Of a stretch of DNA of 64,000 nt, positions 1-7,212 are shown in pieces. The stretch is taken from contig NZ_CP082249.1 of assembly GCF_019879105.1 (NCBI RefSeq), positions 3,838,256 to 3,902,255 on the forward strand, written 5' to 3'. The notes under the pieces are model-generated. The model was not told the origin of the DNA, did no database searches, and saw nothing but the letters and a program-made list of their open reading frames with translations. How positions within the stretch are numbered: position 1 is the stretch's first letter; each line of letters starts with the position of its first letter. The stretch is from Natrinema sp. SYSU A 869. Its GTDB lineage: Archaea > Halobacteriota > Halobacteria > Halobacteriales > Natrialbaceae. The translations under genes and the position numbers were made by a program.

Positions 1-477
1 CGCGTGTTCCCGTGAGAGTTCGACGTATCGGTCGGCCGTCGCCTCGAGATGGGGGTCGTCGATCTCCGTCTTCGGTTCCGCAGGCGTGCCGGCGACGAGC
101 GTGGACTCGGGGACCTCGGTGCCCTCGGTGACGACGCTGCCGGCAGCGACGACCGCGCCCTCACCGACGTGAGCGCCGTCGAGGACGACCGCGCTCATCC
201 CGACCAGCGCGCGCTCGGCGACGGTGGCGTCGTGGATGATGGCGCTGTGGCCGACCGTCGAGTACGGCGCGAGTTCGGCCGTCTCGTGGAGGACGGCGTT
301 ATCTTGGACGTTGGCTCCCTCGCCGACGACGATCGTCCCGTGATCGCCACGCAGCGTCGTGTTCGGCCAGACGCTGGCGTCCGCCTCGATGACGACGTCG
401 CCGATGACGACTGCAGCGTCGTCGACGTACGCGGAGTCGGCTATCTGCGGTTCCATCCCGTCGAACGATCGTAGCAT
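1..477 (-). CDS. gamma-class carbonic anhydrase-like hexapeptide-repeat protein (3' end beyond window)
   Basis: Left-handed beta-helix protein of the gamma carbonic anhydrase / acyltransferase family, expected to hydrate CO2 in the cytoplasm as a trimer. The 159 visible codons carry the repeated I/V-G-D-x-V steps and all three expected zinc histidines: one in the AVLHE segment and two in GHSAIIHD. The ATG at 477 was chosen; an internal ATG at 456 is also possible. The frame is open to the left edge, so the C-terminus is missing, but family members of about 170-180 residues suggest little is lost. It may matter more here because the beta carbonic anhydrase at 4593 is broken. Some family members are inactive or act as acetyltransferases, so catalysis is inferred. 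Confidence 0.85.
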   Translation of the reverse strand, partial: MLRSFDGMEPQIADSAYVDDAAVVIGDVVIEADASVWPNTTLRGDHGTIVVGEGANVQDNAVLHETAELAPYSTVGHSAIIHDATVAERALVGMSAVVLDGAHVGEGAVVAAGSVVTEGTEVPESTLVAGTPAEPKTEIDDPHLEATADRYVELSREHA

Positions 478-781
478 AGCCGTTTCTGGCTCGAGAACCG
501 TCTTGAAGGTGCCTATCGGAACCGACGCTGTTCGCACCGAACTGGCTCGAGTTTCGGTTGAACAAGTTATTTACTATGCCAAACAGACTCGAACATACTA
601 CTTACTACAACCAACACACTTTGGCACTATGGCTAATACCCAGCCCCGAAAATATGGTGCTGGCGGCATACTACCGTCCAGACGGACACCAGTTGCCGCC
701 GTGTCATCCCCTACCCCCACCCCGAACCACTCCCCCGGTTCGGTATCCCCCTTTCGCTTCTTGGTTCCGGGCCGTTCGAGC
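478..781. other. intergenic region, no gene seen
   Basis: Roughly 300 bases between two leftward genes. An AT-richer part near 565-620 could hold the promoter of the gamma carbonic anhydrase, and a pyrimidine/C-rich stretch lies near 700-770. Open frames here have the composition of antisense shadows. No RNA gene or repeat was recognised. Confidence 0.4.
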
Positions 782-1069
782 CTACTCCTCGTCCCGATCG
801 ACGTCGGACAGTCGTTCCGAGAGTCGATCGAACCGTTCCCGCGTCAACTCCCGACGCTCGCGTTCGACCTCCTCGCGATAGGTGGCCTCGAGTAGGGTTT
901 CCTCGTCGACGGTTACCTCGAAGACTGCACCCTCGTGTCGGCCGTCCTCGGGCAGCGTCTCGATGGTGACGATCCGCTCGCCGATCACGTCCCCGTCCGC
1001 TTCGAGCAGGAGAACCGCTGTCTCCCCGTCGACGATACGGTCGAGAACCGCGGTGTGTGTTTCACTCAT
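782..1069 (-). CDS. DUF3006 family protein
   Basis: A 95-residue acidic protein that matches the DUF3006 pattern: an N-terminal D-R-I-V-D-G-x-x-A-V-L-L-L-E strand pair followed by a small beta domain, then a charged Arg/Glu-rich helical tail. DUF3006 proteins are small and of unknown function, sometimes found beside secreted nucleases or metallo-beta-lactamase proteins; no such partner is present here. The ATG at 1069 is the only sensible start. The gene stands alone and is divergent from the glutaredoxin-like gene at 1175. Confidence 0.75.
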   Translation of the reverse strand: MSETHTAVLDRIVDGETAVLLLEADGDVIGERIVTIETLPEDGRHEGAVFEVTVDEETLLEATYREEVERERRELTRERFDRLSERLSDVDRDEE

Positions 1070-1174
1070 CGGGCATCGGGGTACGATACGTATGGCAGTG
1101 CCATCAATCAGTGGACCGCATCCGAGGGATACCCACCAACGTTTACGGGCCCCGCCGGTGGAGTCGTCACCGGA

Positions 1175-1429
1175 ATGCTCGAGCTATATCAGGCCGAAGG
1201 CTGTCCACATTCCGGGAAGGTCCGAGAGAAACTTACCGACCTCGGCGTTTCCTACACCATCCATAACCCGCGACTGGTCAGCGGCGAGGTGCGCAACGAG
1301 CAGACCCACGCGGAACTGACGGAACTCGGCGGGCAGGATCAGATCCCGTATCTCATCGACACTGATCGGCAGGAGGCGCTCTACGAGAGCGACGATATCG
1401 TCGACTATCTCGAGGAACACTACGGCTAA
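1175..1429 (+). CDS. glutaredoxin / GST N-terminal domain-like protein
   Basis: An 84-residue thioredoxin-fold protein covering one complete glutaredoxin-like domain: beta strand MLELYQAEGCP, a CPHS active-site motif with a single leading cysteine (monothiol type), the cis-proline segment QIPYLID, and a C-terminal helix ending in YLEEHYG. It is likely a cytosolic thiol carrier or a sensor; haloarchaea use gamma-glutamylcysteine rather than glutathione, so the partner is inferred. A longer open frame extends upstream to 935, but its translation is not family-like, so ATG 1175 was chosen. Confidence 0.8.
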   Translation: MLELYQAEGCPHSGKVREKLTDLGVSYTIHNPRLVSGEVRNEQTHAELTELGGQDQIPYLIDTDRQEALYESDDIVDYLEEHYG

Positions 1430-1630
1430 CGGCGGGAGCGAGGACCGCGGTACCGCTCTCGAGTACCGACGGACCGTCTCGGAGCGATATCGAGTCGGTC
1501 CCGTGATCGTCGTTGGCATCGGTTTCAGTGCCCTGTCTCTTGCGTGCCCGTCGCCGTCGACGAACCGGCACACCGTCTGGATGATGGTGAGAGGATGCTG
1601 GGGAACAGGACGGAGCCGGAGTTCGGAGCG

Positions 1631-2191
1631 CTACGCCAACTCGAGGGCGGTCCCGAGATCCGACTTAACGGTGTCGACCTTGCTGCGATCGTATAGCGCC
1701 GCGGCCGGGTGAAACGCCGGCACGACGGTCCGCCCCTCGCGCTCGAATTCCCGGCCGTGCAGGTCGGTGATCGTCTCGCCGGTCTCGAGTAGTTCGTCCG
1801 TCGCGAAACTCCCCAGCGGGACGAGCACGGCCGGATCGACGCGCTCGATCTCGGCCTCGAGGACCGGCCACCAGGCCTCGATCTCGTCGACGTGGGGATC
1901 GCGGTTCTCCGGCGGCCGCACCTTGACCAGGTTGGTGATGTACAGGTCCCGCCGGTCGTAGCCGATCGCCTCGAGCGCGCGGTCCAATTGTTGTCCGGCT
2001 TGTCCGACGAAGGGTTCGCCCTGATTGACCTCCTGCTTGCCCGGGGCCTCGCCGATGAGCATCACGTCTGCCGACAGCGGTCCGATGCCTGGAACGAATC
2101 GGTCGGGATCGAACTGGTCGTCCGGTACCGCCTCGAGCGCGTCCGCGAACACTGTCTTGAACTCCCAGTCAGTCGACGGCTGATCTGTCAT
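1631..2191 (-). CDS. uracil-DNA glycosylase family protein (family 4-like, lacking cysteines)
   Basis: A 186-residue uracil-DNA glycosylase-fold protein, expected to remove uracil from DNA in base excision repair. The family 4 signatures are visible: GEAPGKQE near residue 48, the E-P-F-V-G-Q-A-G segment, ITNLVKVRPPENRDP, and the late motif FHPAAAL. Family 4 enzymes normally carry four cysteines that bind a 4Fe-4S cluster, but this protein has no cysteine at all: the usual NxVKC position is V and the following cysteine position is W. It may be a cluster-free paralogue or may have changed function. ATG 2191 start; monocistronic. Confidence 0.8.
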   Translation of the reverse strand: MTDQPSTDWEFKTVFADALEAVPDDQFDPDRFVPGIGPLSADVMLIGEAPGKQEVNQGEPFVGQAGQQLDRALEAIGYDRRDLYITNLVKVRPPENRDPHVDEIEAWWPVLEAEIERVDPAVLVPLGSFATDELLETGETITDLHGREFEREGRTVVPAFHPAAALYDRSKVDTVKSDLGTALELA

Positions 2192-2483
2192 CGCGGGGGG
2201 CTACGACCATCTTAAGGAAACACCTTTTCGCTGCGTATTCCGCCGTCTCATCCGATACATGACCGTACCAGCAGTCGAGTTCCAGTGTCGATCTCAACAG
2301 TCAGTCATCGACTTGAGCGGCGGCATACCAGGGTCGCCGACGTCTCGCCGACCGACCGCTCGCAACGCGTCGATCATCTCGACGCTACGAGTCCGTACCG
2401 CTCGAGTCCACACGAGACGGATCATCCGCGGGCATATGCATGCTGTATCGATTTCCCTCAACCAGGCGGAGGGTGAAGAACAG

Positions 2484-2645
2484 ATGGCATTCAAACCGCC
2501 GGTCAAGTGTCCGATCTGCTGTGACGTGCTCGAACTCGACCGGACGCTCGAGGATCACCTCGTCGAGAACCACTCTCACGTCGAAGTCGCCCGCTACGTC
2601 GCCTCCCACTCCGACCAAGCCGATATTCAGCCGATCTCGGACTGA
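2484..2645 (+). CDS. small CxxC zinc-finger protein
   Basis: A 53-residue protein with CPICCDVLELD followed by H-L-V-E-N-H-S-H, which gives two cysteines and two histidines in C2H2-like spacing. Such mini zinc-finger proteins are numerous in haloarchaea and mostly of unknown role. A purine-rich GGAGGGTGA lies about 10 nt before ATG 2484 and supports this start; an in-frame ATG at 2436 would add 16 unremarkable residues. It stands between the uracil-DNA glycosylase and the helicase genes. Confidence 0.6.
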   Translation: MAFKPPVKCPICCDVLELDRTLEDHLVENHSHVEVARYVASHSDQADIQPISD

Positions 2646-2754
2646 ACAGCGCCGCAGTCGACTACGGTACGACCGCCCCGCGCGGTAGCGATCGATCGAA
2701 TCTATCCGAACCGTCGGCCGACCGTCTCCCAGGAGACGCCGGTTCGGTGGTTCG

Positions 2755-4191
2755 TTACCGTCGTCTATCGGCAACGCGCTCCTCTCCGGTCTCCTGGCTC
2801 ACAACCTCGTAGAGCAGCGCGCGCCCGCCGTCAGCGGTCGGCCGCAAGATTCGCCCGAGTCGCTGCGTGAACTCGCGTTCGCTGCCGCTGCCCGAGAGTA
2901 CGATTGCGACGTTTGCATCGGGTACGTCGACGCCCTCGTCGAGCACGTTCGAGGTCGCGATCCGGGTGTAGGTCCCCTCGCGGAAGCGCTCCAAGATCTC
3001 CCGTCGCTCCGCGGCACCGGTCTGATGGGTGATCGTCGGGATCAGAAACCGCTCGCTGACGTCGTACGCGAGGTCGTTGTGGGCCGTAAAGACGATCGTC
3101 CGCTCGCCGCGATGGTCGTCGAGGATGTCCGTGAGCGCCTCGAGCTTGTTCTCACTGCCGAGCATGAGCTCTCGTGCGCGCTGGCGGGCGAGCAGTGCCT
3201 TGCGGGCCTCGGGGTCGTTGCCGGATCGCTTGACGAGTTCCTGGTAGTCCGAGCCGCTGCGCATGTCGATACCCGACTTCGCGAGGTAATCCGTGAAGAT
3301 TTTCTGATTTCGCTCGTACTCCTCGCGCTCTTCGGGAGTGAGTGAGACCGCGAGTCGCTTAACGTCGTAGTTTGCGAGGTGATCGCCTGCGAGTTCGTCC
3401 ACGTCGATCCGGTGGACCAGCGGTCCAACAATCTCCTCGACGACCTCGTGTGCCCCATCGGGCCGCTCGAACGTCGCGGTCAGCCCGAGCCGTGCCGGCA
3501 CAGCGAGCAGCCGCGCGATCTCGCGATACCCCTCGCCGCCGAGGTGGTGGACCTCGTCGAAGACGACGCAACCGAACCGGTCGCCGACCGAATCCGCTTT
3601 GAGATACGCTGAATCGTACGTCGAGACGGTGATTGGCTCGAGGCGCTGTTCCCCGCCACCGAAGCGGCCGATCGGGTTTCCAAACTCGCGCTCGAGTTCG
3701 CGTTCCCACTGCTCGAGTAGGTCGATCGTCGGGACGACGACGAGCGTCGGGACCGAGAGCCGCTCGATCGCTTTCAACGCGATAACCGTCTTCCCGCTGC
3801 CGGTCGGGAGTTCGAGGACGCCGGCAGGCGCTCGCTCGACGGACTCGAGAGCGGGGCTGTCGGCCCACCGATCCGTTTCGAGCCAGGCCTCGAGCGCCGT
3901 CGCCTGATAGTCGCGGAGTTCGTACGCCGACCGGAGATCCGAGACGGACTCGAGGTCGAGGACGCGATCGTCGACCGCGGCCGCTGTCGTCAGTAGTGCT
4001 GCTCGCAGGTCGGCATATCTGCCGGCCGGGACGCGCCAGCCATCGGTCCGTGGATCAGCCTCGAGATCCGGGACCGACGTTCGGATCGACGACGGCGAGA
4101 CGGATGTGTTCTCGAGGCCATCGATCCGAATCGTCCCGTCCTCATACCGGAGTTCGATCGTCGTTGATTCGTCGGCTGAAGCCCGCGTCAC
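2755..4191 (-). CDS. rad25: XPB/Rad25-type DNA repair helicase
   Basis: Superfamily 2 DNA helicase of the archaeal XPB (Rad25) type, about 478 residues. In order: an N-terminal DNA-damage-recognition-like beta domain (residues 1-85), the D-Y-Q-A motif, Walker A LPTGSGKTVIA near 125-135, the DEVH box in VFDEVHHLGG, the A-T-F motif III, and a helicase C domain with SNVLDEGVDVPDA and QRLGRILR. It should unwind damaged duplexes in nucleotide excision repair. The GTG at 4191 was taken as start because it begins the conserved part; a TTG three codons upstream is also open. No Bax1-like nuclease gene lies next to it. Confidence 0.85.
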   Translation of the reverse strand: MTRASADESTTIELRYEDGTIRIDGLENTSVSPSSIRTSVPDLEADPRTDGWRVPAGRYADLRAALLTTAAAVDDRVLDLESVSDLRSAYELRDYQATALEAWLETDRWADSPALESVERAPAGVLELPTGSGKTVIALKAIERLSVPTLVVVPTIDLLEQWERELEREFGNPIGRFGGGEQRLEPITVSTYDSAYLKADSVGDRFGCVVFDEVHHLGGEGYREIARLLAVPARLGLTATFERPDGAHEVVEEIVGPLVHRIDVDELAGDHLANYDVKRLAVSLTPEEREEYERNQKIFTDYLAKSGIDMRSGSDYQELVKRSGNDPEARKALLARQRARELMLGSENKLEALTDILDDHRGERTIVFTAHNDLAYDVSERFLIPTITHQTGAAERREILERFREGTYTRIATSNVLDEGVDVPDANVAIVLSGSGSEREFTQRLGRILRPTADGGRALLYEVVSQETGEERVADRRR

Positions 4192-4310
4192 GGGACACAA
4201 TCAGGGGAGGACGTACATATACGGTCGGATATTCGGCGGCTCGAGAAGGCTGTCGCAGCCGCTGACTGCCGTCGGTCGGCACCGACTCAGGGCAGCGTCC
4301 GTGGCGACTA

Positions 4311-4396
4311 CTATAGTAGCCGCTGAAACGATTCACACACTGATCGCACAGCTGTCATTCGATCAGGTGTGCATTGACTTTCAGCGGCTACTATAG
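4311..4396 (+). mobile_element. 86-bp miniature inverted-repeat element, family 1, copy 1
   Basis: An 86-bp non-coding element bounded by a perfect 18-bp inverted repeat, CTATAGTAGCCGCTGAAA at the left and its complement at the right. Copies at 27959-28044 (same orientation, 4 base differences) and 21324-21409 (inverted) prove a repeat family. The interior is also nearly self-complementary, so the whole element could fold into one hairpin. It carries no gene and must have been moved by a transposase encoded elsewhere. Confidence 0.9.
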
Positions 4397-4487
4397 CGTG
4401 GCTTCACTTGCGTCGACTACCCGAGGACGATCGGCTTCGGGATAGGGTTCAGGTTGTCCGTCGCTGTCCGTGTTGATCGATTCTATC

Positions 4488-4525
4488 GCGTGAGGCTCCC
4501 GCCGTCTTCCGGCGGGCTACTCCCG
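4488..4525. other. GC-rich palindrome upstream of beta carbonic anhydrase
   Basis: A CCCGCCG / CGGCGGG stem with a five-base loop lies within 4488-4525, about 70-100 nt before the carbonic anhydrase start. It could be a transcription end for sequence to the left, an operator, or a remnant of a palindrome-bearing element. Only the base pairing is seen. Confidence 0.35.
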
Positions 4526-4592
4526 TCATAGATGGTGGCGGTGGTTGCCGTAACGCCAATCATGATTGCTGGCACGGTATAACACACCGAAC

Positions 4593-5147
4593 ATGGTGGA
4601 GCCGACTGACCAATCCGACCCAGACACTGGACAGGTGTTCGAGTCGATTGAAGAGCGAGTCGATCAGCGGGACGACTGGGCACGCCGCCGTCGAAAAGAG
4701 CTTCCCACGGATAAGCAGTTACTCGTCATTGCGTGCATGGACGAACGAATCCCTGTCGAAGATGCACTCGGTATTTCCCTGGGTGACGCCCAAATATTCC
4801 GAAATGCCGGCGGGAAGGTGACTGACGATGTCATCCGAAGCGCCGCGCTGACCACGAACTTCTTCGACACGACGGAAATCATCGTCGTCAATCACACGGA
4901 TTGCGGGATGATGAGCGCACTGGACGAGGCTGTCGCCGAAGGGCTCGAGGCCGCCGCTGGCGGTAGCCTCGACGATATCGATCTCAATCCCGCACTCCCC
5001 AGTTTAGATATTGGTGATGCCTCGATCGCCGAGTGGGTCTCGATGACCGACGACATTGATGAGGCGTGCCAGGCCCAAATCGACTATCTCGAGGACCATC
5101 CGCTTATACTGATGAACAGGCGCAATACCACGGCCTTCAGGCCGTGA
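4593..5147 (+). CDS. beta-class carbonic anhydrase, 3' part cut off by an insertion
   Basis: Beta carbonic anhydrase, which hydrates CO2 to bicarbonate using zinc. Zinc and active-site residues are present: C48-x-D50-x-R52 in ACMDERI, then H101 and C104 in NHTDCGMM. The native sequence runs to the H-P-L-I segment near residue 172; the next 12 residues and the stop are read from an inserted element. The lost C-terminus, D-V-T-P-D-E-V-S-V-H-G-Y onward, is still present in sequence at 5430-5546. The active-site half is intact but the truncated enzyme may not fold or assemble. ATG 4593 was chosen because the conserved region follows at once. Confidence 0.85.
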   Translation: MVEPTDQSDPDTGQVFESIEERVDQRDDWARRRRKELPTDKQLLVIACMDERIPVEDALGISLGDAQIFRNAGGKVTDDVIRSAALTTNFFDTTEIIVVNHTDCGMMSALDEAVAEGLEAAAGGSLDDIDLNPALPSLDIGDASIAEWVSMTDDIDEACQAQIDYLEDHPLILMNRRNTTAFRP

Positions 5148-5429
5148 ATACGCGCCGTAAGCTTGATTGTTCGACCCCACTATACACCTCTTGTGCGCGG
5201 AGAACTGGCAGTTGACTCGGTGTTTGCCACGGCGCGAGCCGAAATCAAACAAGTGAGCCGACCGCGCCGACCGACACAAAACAAGACACCTCCGAGCCGT
5301 CAACGCGGTAGGAGTAACGGCTTCGTGGCAGAGCCAGCGCCGTCGGTCGCAAACCGTAGACTCCCAACCGTCAGGATTGACCTGCCCGGCCAACACCGGG
5401 TGGGAGGCCCGCGTCTTTAGGCGCGGGAG
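5108..5429 (+). mobile_element. IS200/IS605-derived non-autonomous element (palindrome-associated type)
   Basis: About 322 bp that split the beta carbonic anhydrase reading frame. Near the left end is a perfect 18-bp palindrome (5129-5146, CACGGCCTTCAGGCCGTG). At the right end is a stem-loop (5408-5427, CCCGCG ... CGCGGG) followed by GGATGTCAC, the kind of structured right end seen on haloarchaeal IS200/IS605/TnpB elements. There are no terminal inverted repeats, as expected for that family. No transposase or tnpB gene is present; the open frame 5163-5420 has no recognisable domain. Exact ends are uncertain by several bases because GATGTCAC may belong partly to the host gene. Confidence 0.75.
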
Positions 5430-5546
5430 GATGTCACTCCAGACGAGGTCTCCGTCCACGGCTACATCTATGAAGTCGAAAGCGACGCCCTCCGCCGCCC
5501 TGGCGAACGGATATCTGAGCGGATCAACACGCGTGTCTCGGAATAA
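5430..5546 (+). pseudogene. detached C-terminal part of the beta carbonic anhydrase
   Basis: Thirty-eight codons plus a stop that restore the end of the interrupted carbonic anhydrase: the reading begins D-V-T-P-D-E-V-S-V-H-G-Y-I-Y-E-V, passes through L-R-R-P-G-E-R-I-S-E, and stops at TAA 5544-5546. This matches how beta carbonic anhydrases end after the H-P-L-I segment. It has no start codon of its own in a credible context, so it is a gene fragment. Joining 4593-5107 to 5430-5546 would give a protein of roughly 210 residues, normal for the family. Confidence 0.75.
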
Positions 5547-5656
5547 CAGACGTCCATCCCGCGATTTCTGTCCTTGTCGATCTGTTCACGATAGTGACCG
5601 ATATCCGCTCTTCGATGAGTGAGCGTCGAAGCGTGCTGAATTCCCGCTCCGTATTC

Positions 5657-5765
5657 ATACTGTCGGACAGAACTAGTTGACTATCGATCGCTGAATTCGT
5701 CTGTCTCTAAAGTCGACGGACGATCTTTCGCAGTCGAATCTGCAGTGACCTCTGTCCGACAGTAT
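5657..5765 (+). mobile_element. 105-bp miniature inverted-repeat element, family 2, copy A
   Basis: Core of 105 bp (5659-5763) with 13-bp terminal inverted repeats starting ACTGTCGGACAGA, flanked by AT on both sides. It differs at about 8 positions from the copies at 21137-21241 and 40252-40356, which are identical to each other. It is unrelated to the 86-bp family. It carries no gene. It lies between the carbonic anhydrase fragment and the grpE promoter. Confidence 0.9.
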
Positions 5766-5877
5766 CACTACGGCATACAGAGCCCCTCCGTAATGGGGAC
5801 CATCCGCAGGAATCAGGAGGCATGTGTAGTGACCGCTCTGCTCAGCAACTTGATCACGGATCCGGGTACCTCAACCC

Positions 5878-5885
5878 TTTTATTA
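5878..5885 (+). promoter_or_regulatory. probable TATA box of grpE
   Basis: TTTTATTA centred about 26 nt before the grpE ATG (5907), the spacing expected for an archaeal TATA box driving a leaderless transcript. A TFB-recognition purine stretch is not obvious. This supports ATG 5907 over the longer open frame that begins at 5745. Confidence 0.55.
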
Positions 5886-5906
5886 CCGCTGTTCGTTGAC
5901 TGGCAT

Positions 5907-7019
5907 ATGAGCGAAGACGAGGGCACGGACACGTCAGCCCAGGGTGTCCCGTCCGCGGAGGAATCCGACGACGGCGAGACGGCCGACGTGGATCCCGCGG
6001 CGTCGACGGATGGGGAATCGGAACCAACTCCGGAGTCAGACGACTCGAGAGCAGCATCTGCGAACGCGGACGTCGATACGTCCGAGGGAGCGGCTAACGC
6101 GGATCCAGATGTCGAGACGACTGCGGACACCGAGGACGCGCCCCGGGAAGCACCCGAAACGAGCGCGGACATCCAGCAGGTGCTCGATCGGGTTACGGAG
6201 TACGACGACGAACTCGCCCGCAAGGTCAGTTCCATCGTCGAGGAGGCCCGCGATCTCAACGGGACCGTCAAACACCAGCGCGAGGAACTCGAGGACCTCA
6301 CGGAGCGCATTGAATCCCAGGCCGAGACCATCGGTGACCTTCAGGACGAACTGGACGAATACGAGCAGGCGATAGACGAACGCGACGCCCAACTCGAGGA
6401 GCACGAAGAGGAGATCGAGAACCTCGAGAGCCGGCTCAAGCGAAAGCAGGCGGACTTCCAGAACTACAAGAAACGCGCCAAGAAGCGCCAACAGCAGATG
6501 AAAGACCGCGCCACTGAGGACCTCGTCGAGCGGCTCATCGGCGTCCGAGACAACTTAAAGCGGGCACTCAAGGAGGACAGCGACGATGTCGAGACGCTCC
6601 AAGATGGCGTCGAGATGACGCTTCGGGAGTTCGACCGGATTCTCGAGGACGAGAACGTCTCCGAGATCGAGCCCGAACCCGGCACCGAGACCGATCCACA
6701 GCGTCACGAGGTCATGATGCAGGTCGACAGTGACCAGCCAGAGGGGACCGTCGCCGACGTCTACACGCCCGGCTACGAGATGGGTGACAAGGTCATTCAG
6801 AACGCTCAGGTGACGGTCTCGAACGGCGAACTCGCCGAGACCGACGGCGATGGCCCCGCAGAATCGGCCGGACAGGGCGACGAATCTGACAGTAACGAGA
6901 CCGACGGGGCCGACGACGACTCGTCGGATGCCGACGCCGAGGACGGCGAAGCGATCGAACTCGGCGGCGAAGTTGACGACGACCGCGAGGACGCCCCAGC
7001 GGACGAAGCTGACGAGTAA
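5907..7019 (+). CDS. grpE: nucleotide exchange factor GrpE
   Basis: GrpE releases ADP from DnaK so that the Hsp70 cycle can restart. The 370-residue product has an acidic, Ser/Thr/Asp-rich disordered N-terminus (about 1-85), a long coiled coil (about 95-215) with [13 protein letters not shown] and [12 protein letters not shown], and the C-terminal beta domain with H-E-V-M-M-Q-V-D and [15 protein letters not shown] second acidic tail of about 60 residues follows. This is much longer than bacterial GrpE (about 200), the extra length being acidic tails common in haloarchaea. It is the first gene of grpE-dnaK-dnaJ. Confidence 0.95.
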   Translation: MSEDEGTDTSAQGVPSAEESDDGETADVDPAASTDGESEPTPESDDSRAASANADVDTSEGAANADPDVETTADTEDAPREAPETSADIQQVLDRVTEYDDELARKVSSIVEEARDLNGTVKHQREELEDLTERIESQAETIGDLQDELDEYEQAIDERDAQLEEHEEEIENLESRLKRKQADFQNYKKRAKKRQQQMKDRATEDLVERLIGVRDNLKRALKEDSDDVETLQDGVEMTLREFDRILEDENVSEIEPEPGTETDPQRHEVMMQVDSDQPEGTVADVYTPGYEMGDKVIQNAQVTVSNGELAETDGDGPAESAGQGDESDSNETDGADDDSSDADAEDGEAIELGGEVDDDREDAPADEADE

Positions 7020-7179
7020 CGCGAACGGAATTTGTCGAGCCGTCGACGCTCGTGGCCCCGGCGACGGCTCGAGAGAGCACCGGATTGACACTGGTTTTCA
7101 CTCTGATTCAACTGTCGCGAGCGCGGCTCTAGAGCGGCGTGCCCGGATTTTATTCGGCTCTGCTGCTCAGCTAGTAACC

Positions 7180-7186
7180 TTTAAAA
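7180..7186 (+). promoter_or_regulatory. probable TATA box of dnaK
   Basis: TTTAAAA preceded by GTAACC, about 30 nt before the dnaK ATG. It predicts transcription starting a few bases before ATG 7213 and indicates that dnaK has its own promoter rather than relying only on read-through from grpE, 190 bp upstream. Confidence 0.6.
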
Positions 7187-7212
7187 CAAAGTGCGCACAA
7201 TACCCGTCCACG

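Noticed and set aside
4311..4396. The 86-bp hairpin as a simple transcription terminator
   Set aside because: Three dispersed copies with conserved ends, one of them inverted, show a mobile element; a terminator effect may still exist.
5163..5420. Open frame inside the IS605-type element as a transposase
   Set aside because: 85 codons with no Y1 or TnpB motifs; it overlaps structured ends and looks non-coding.
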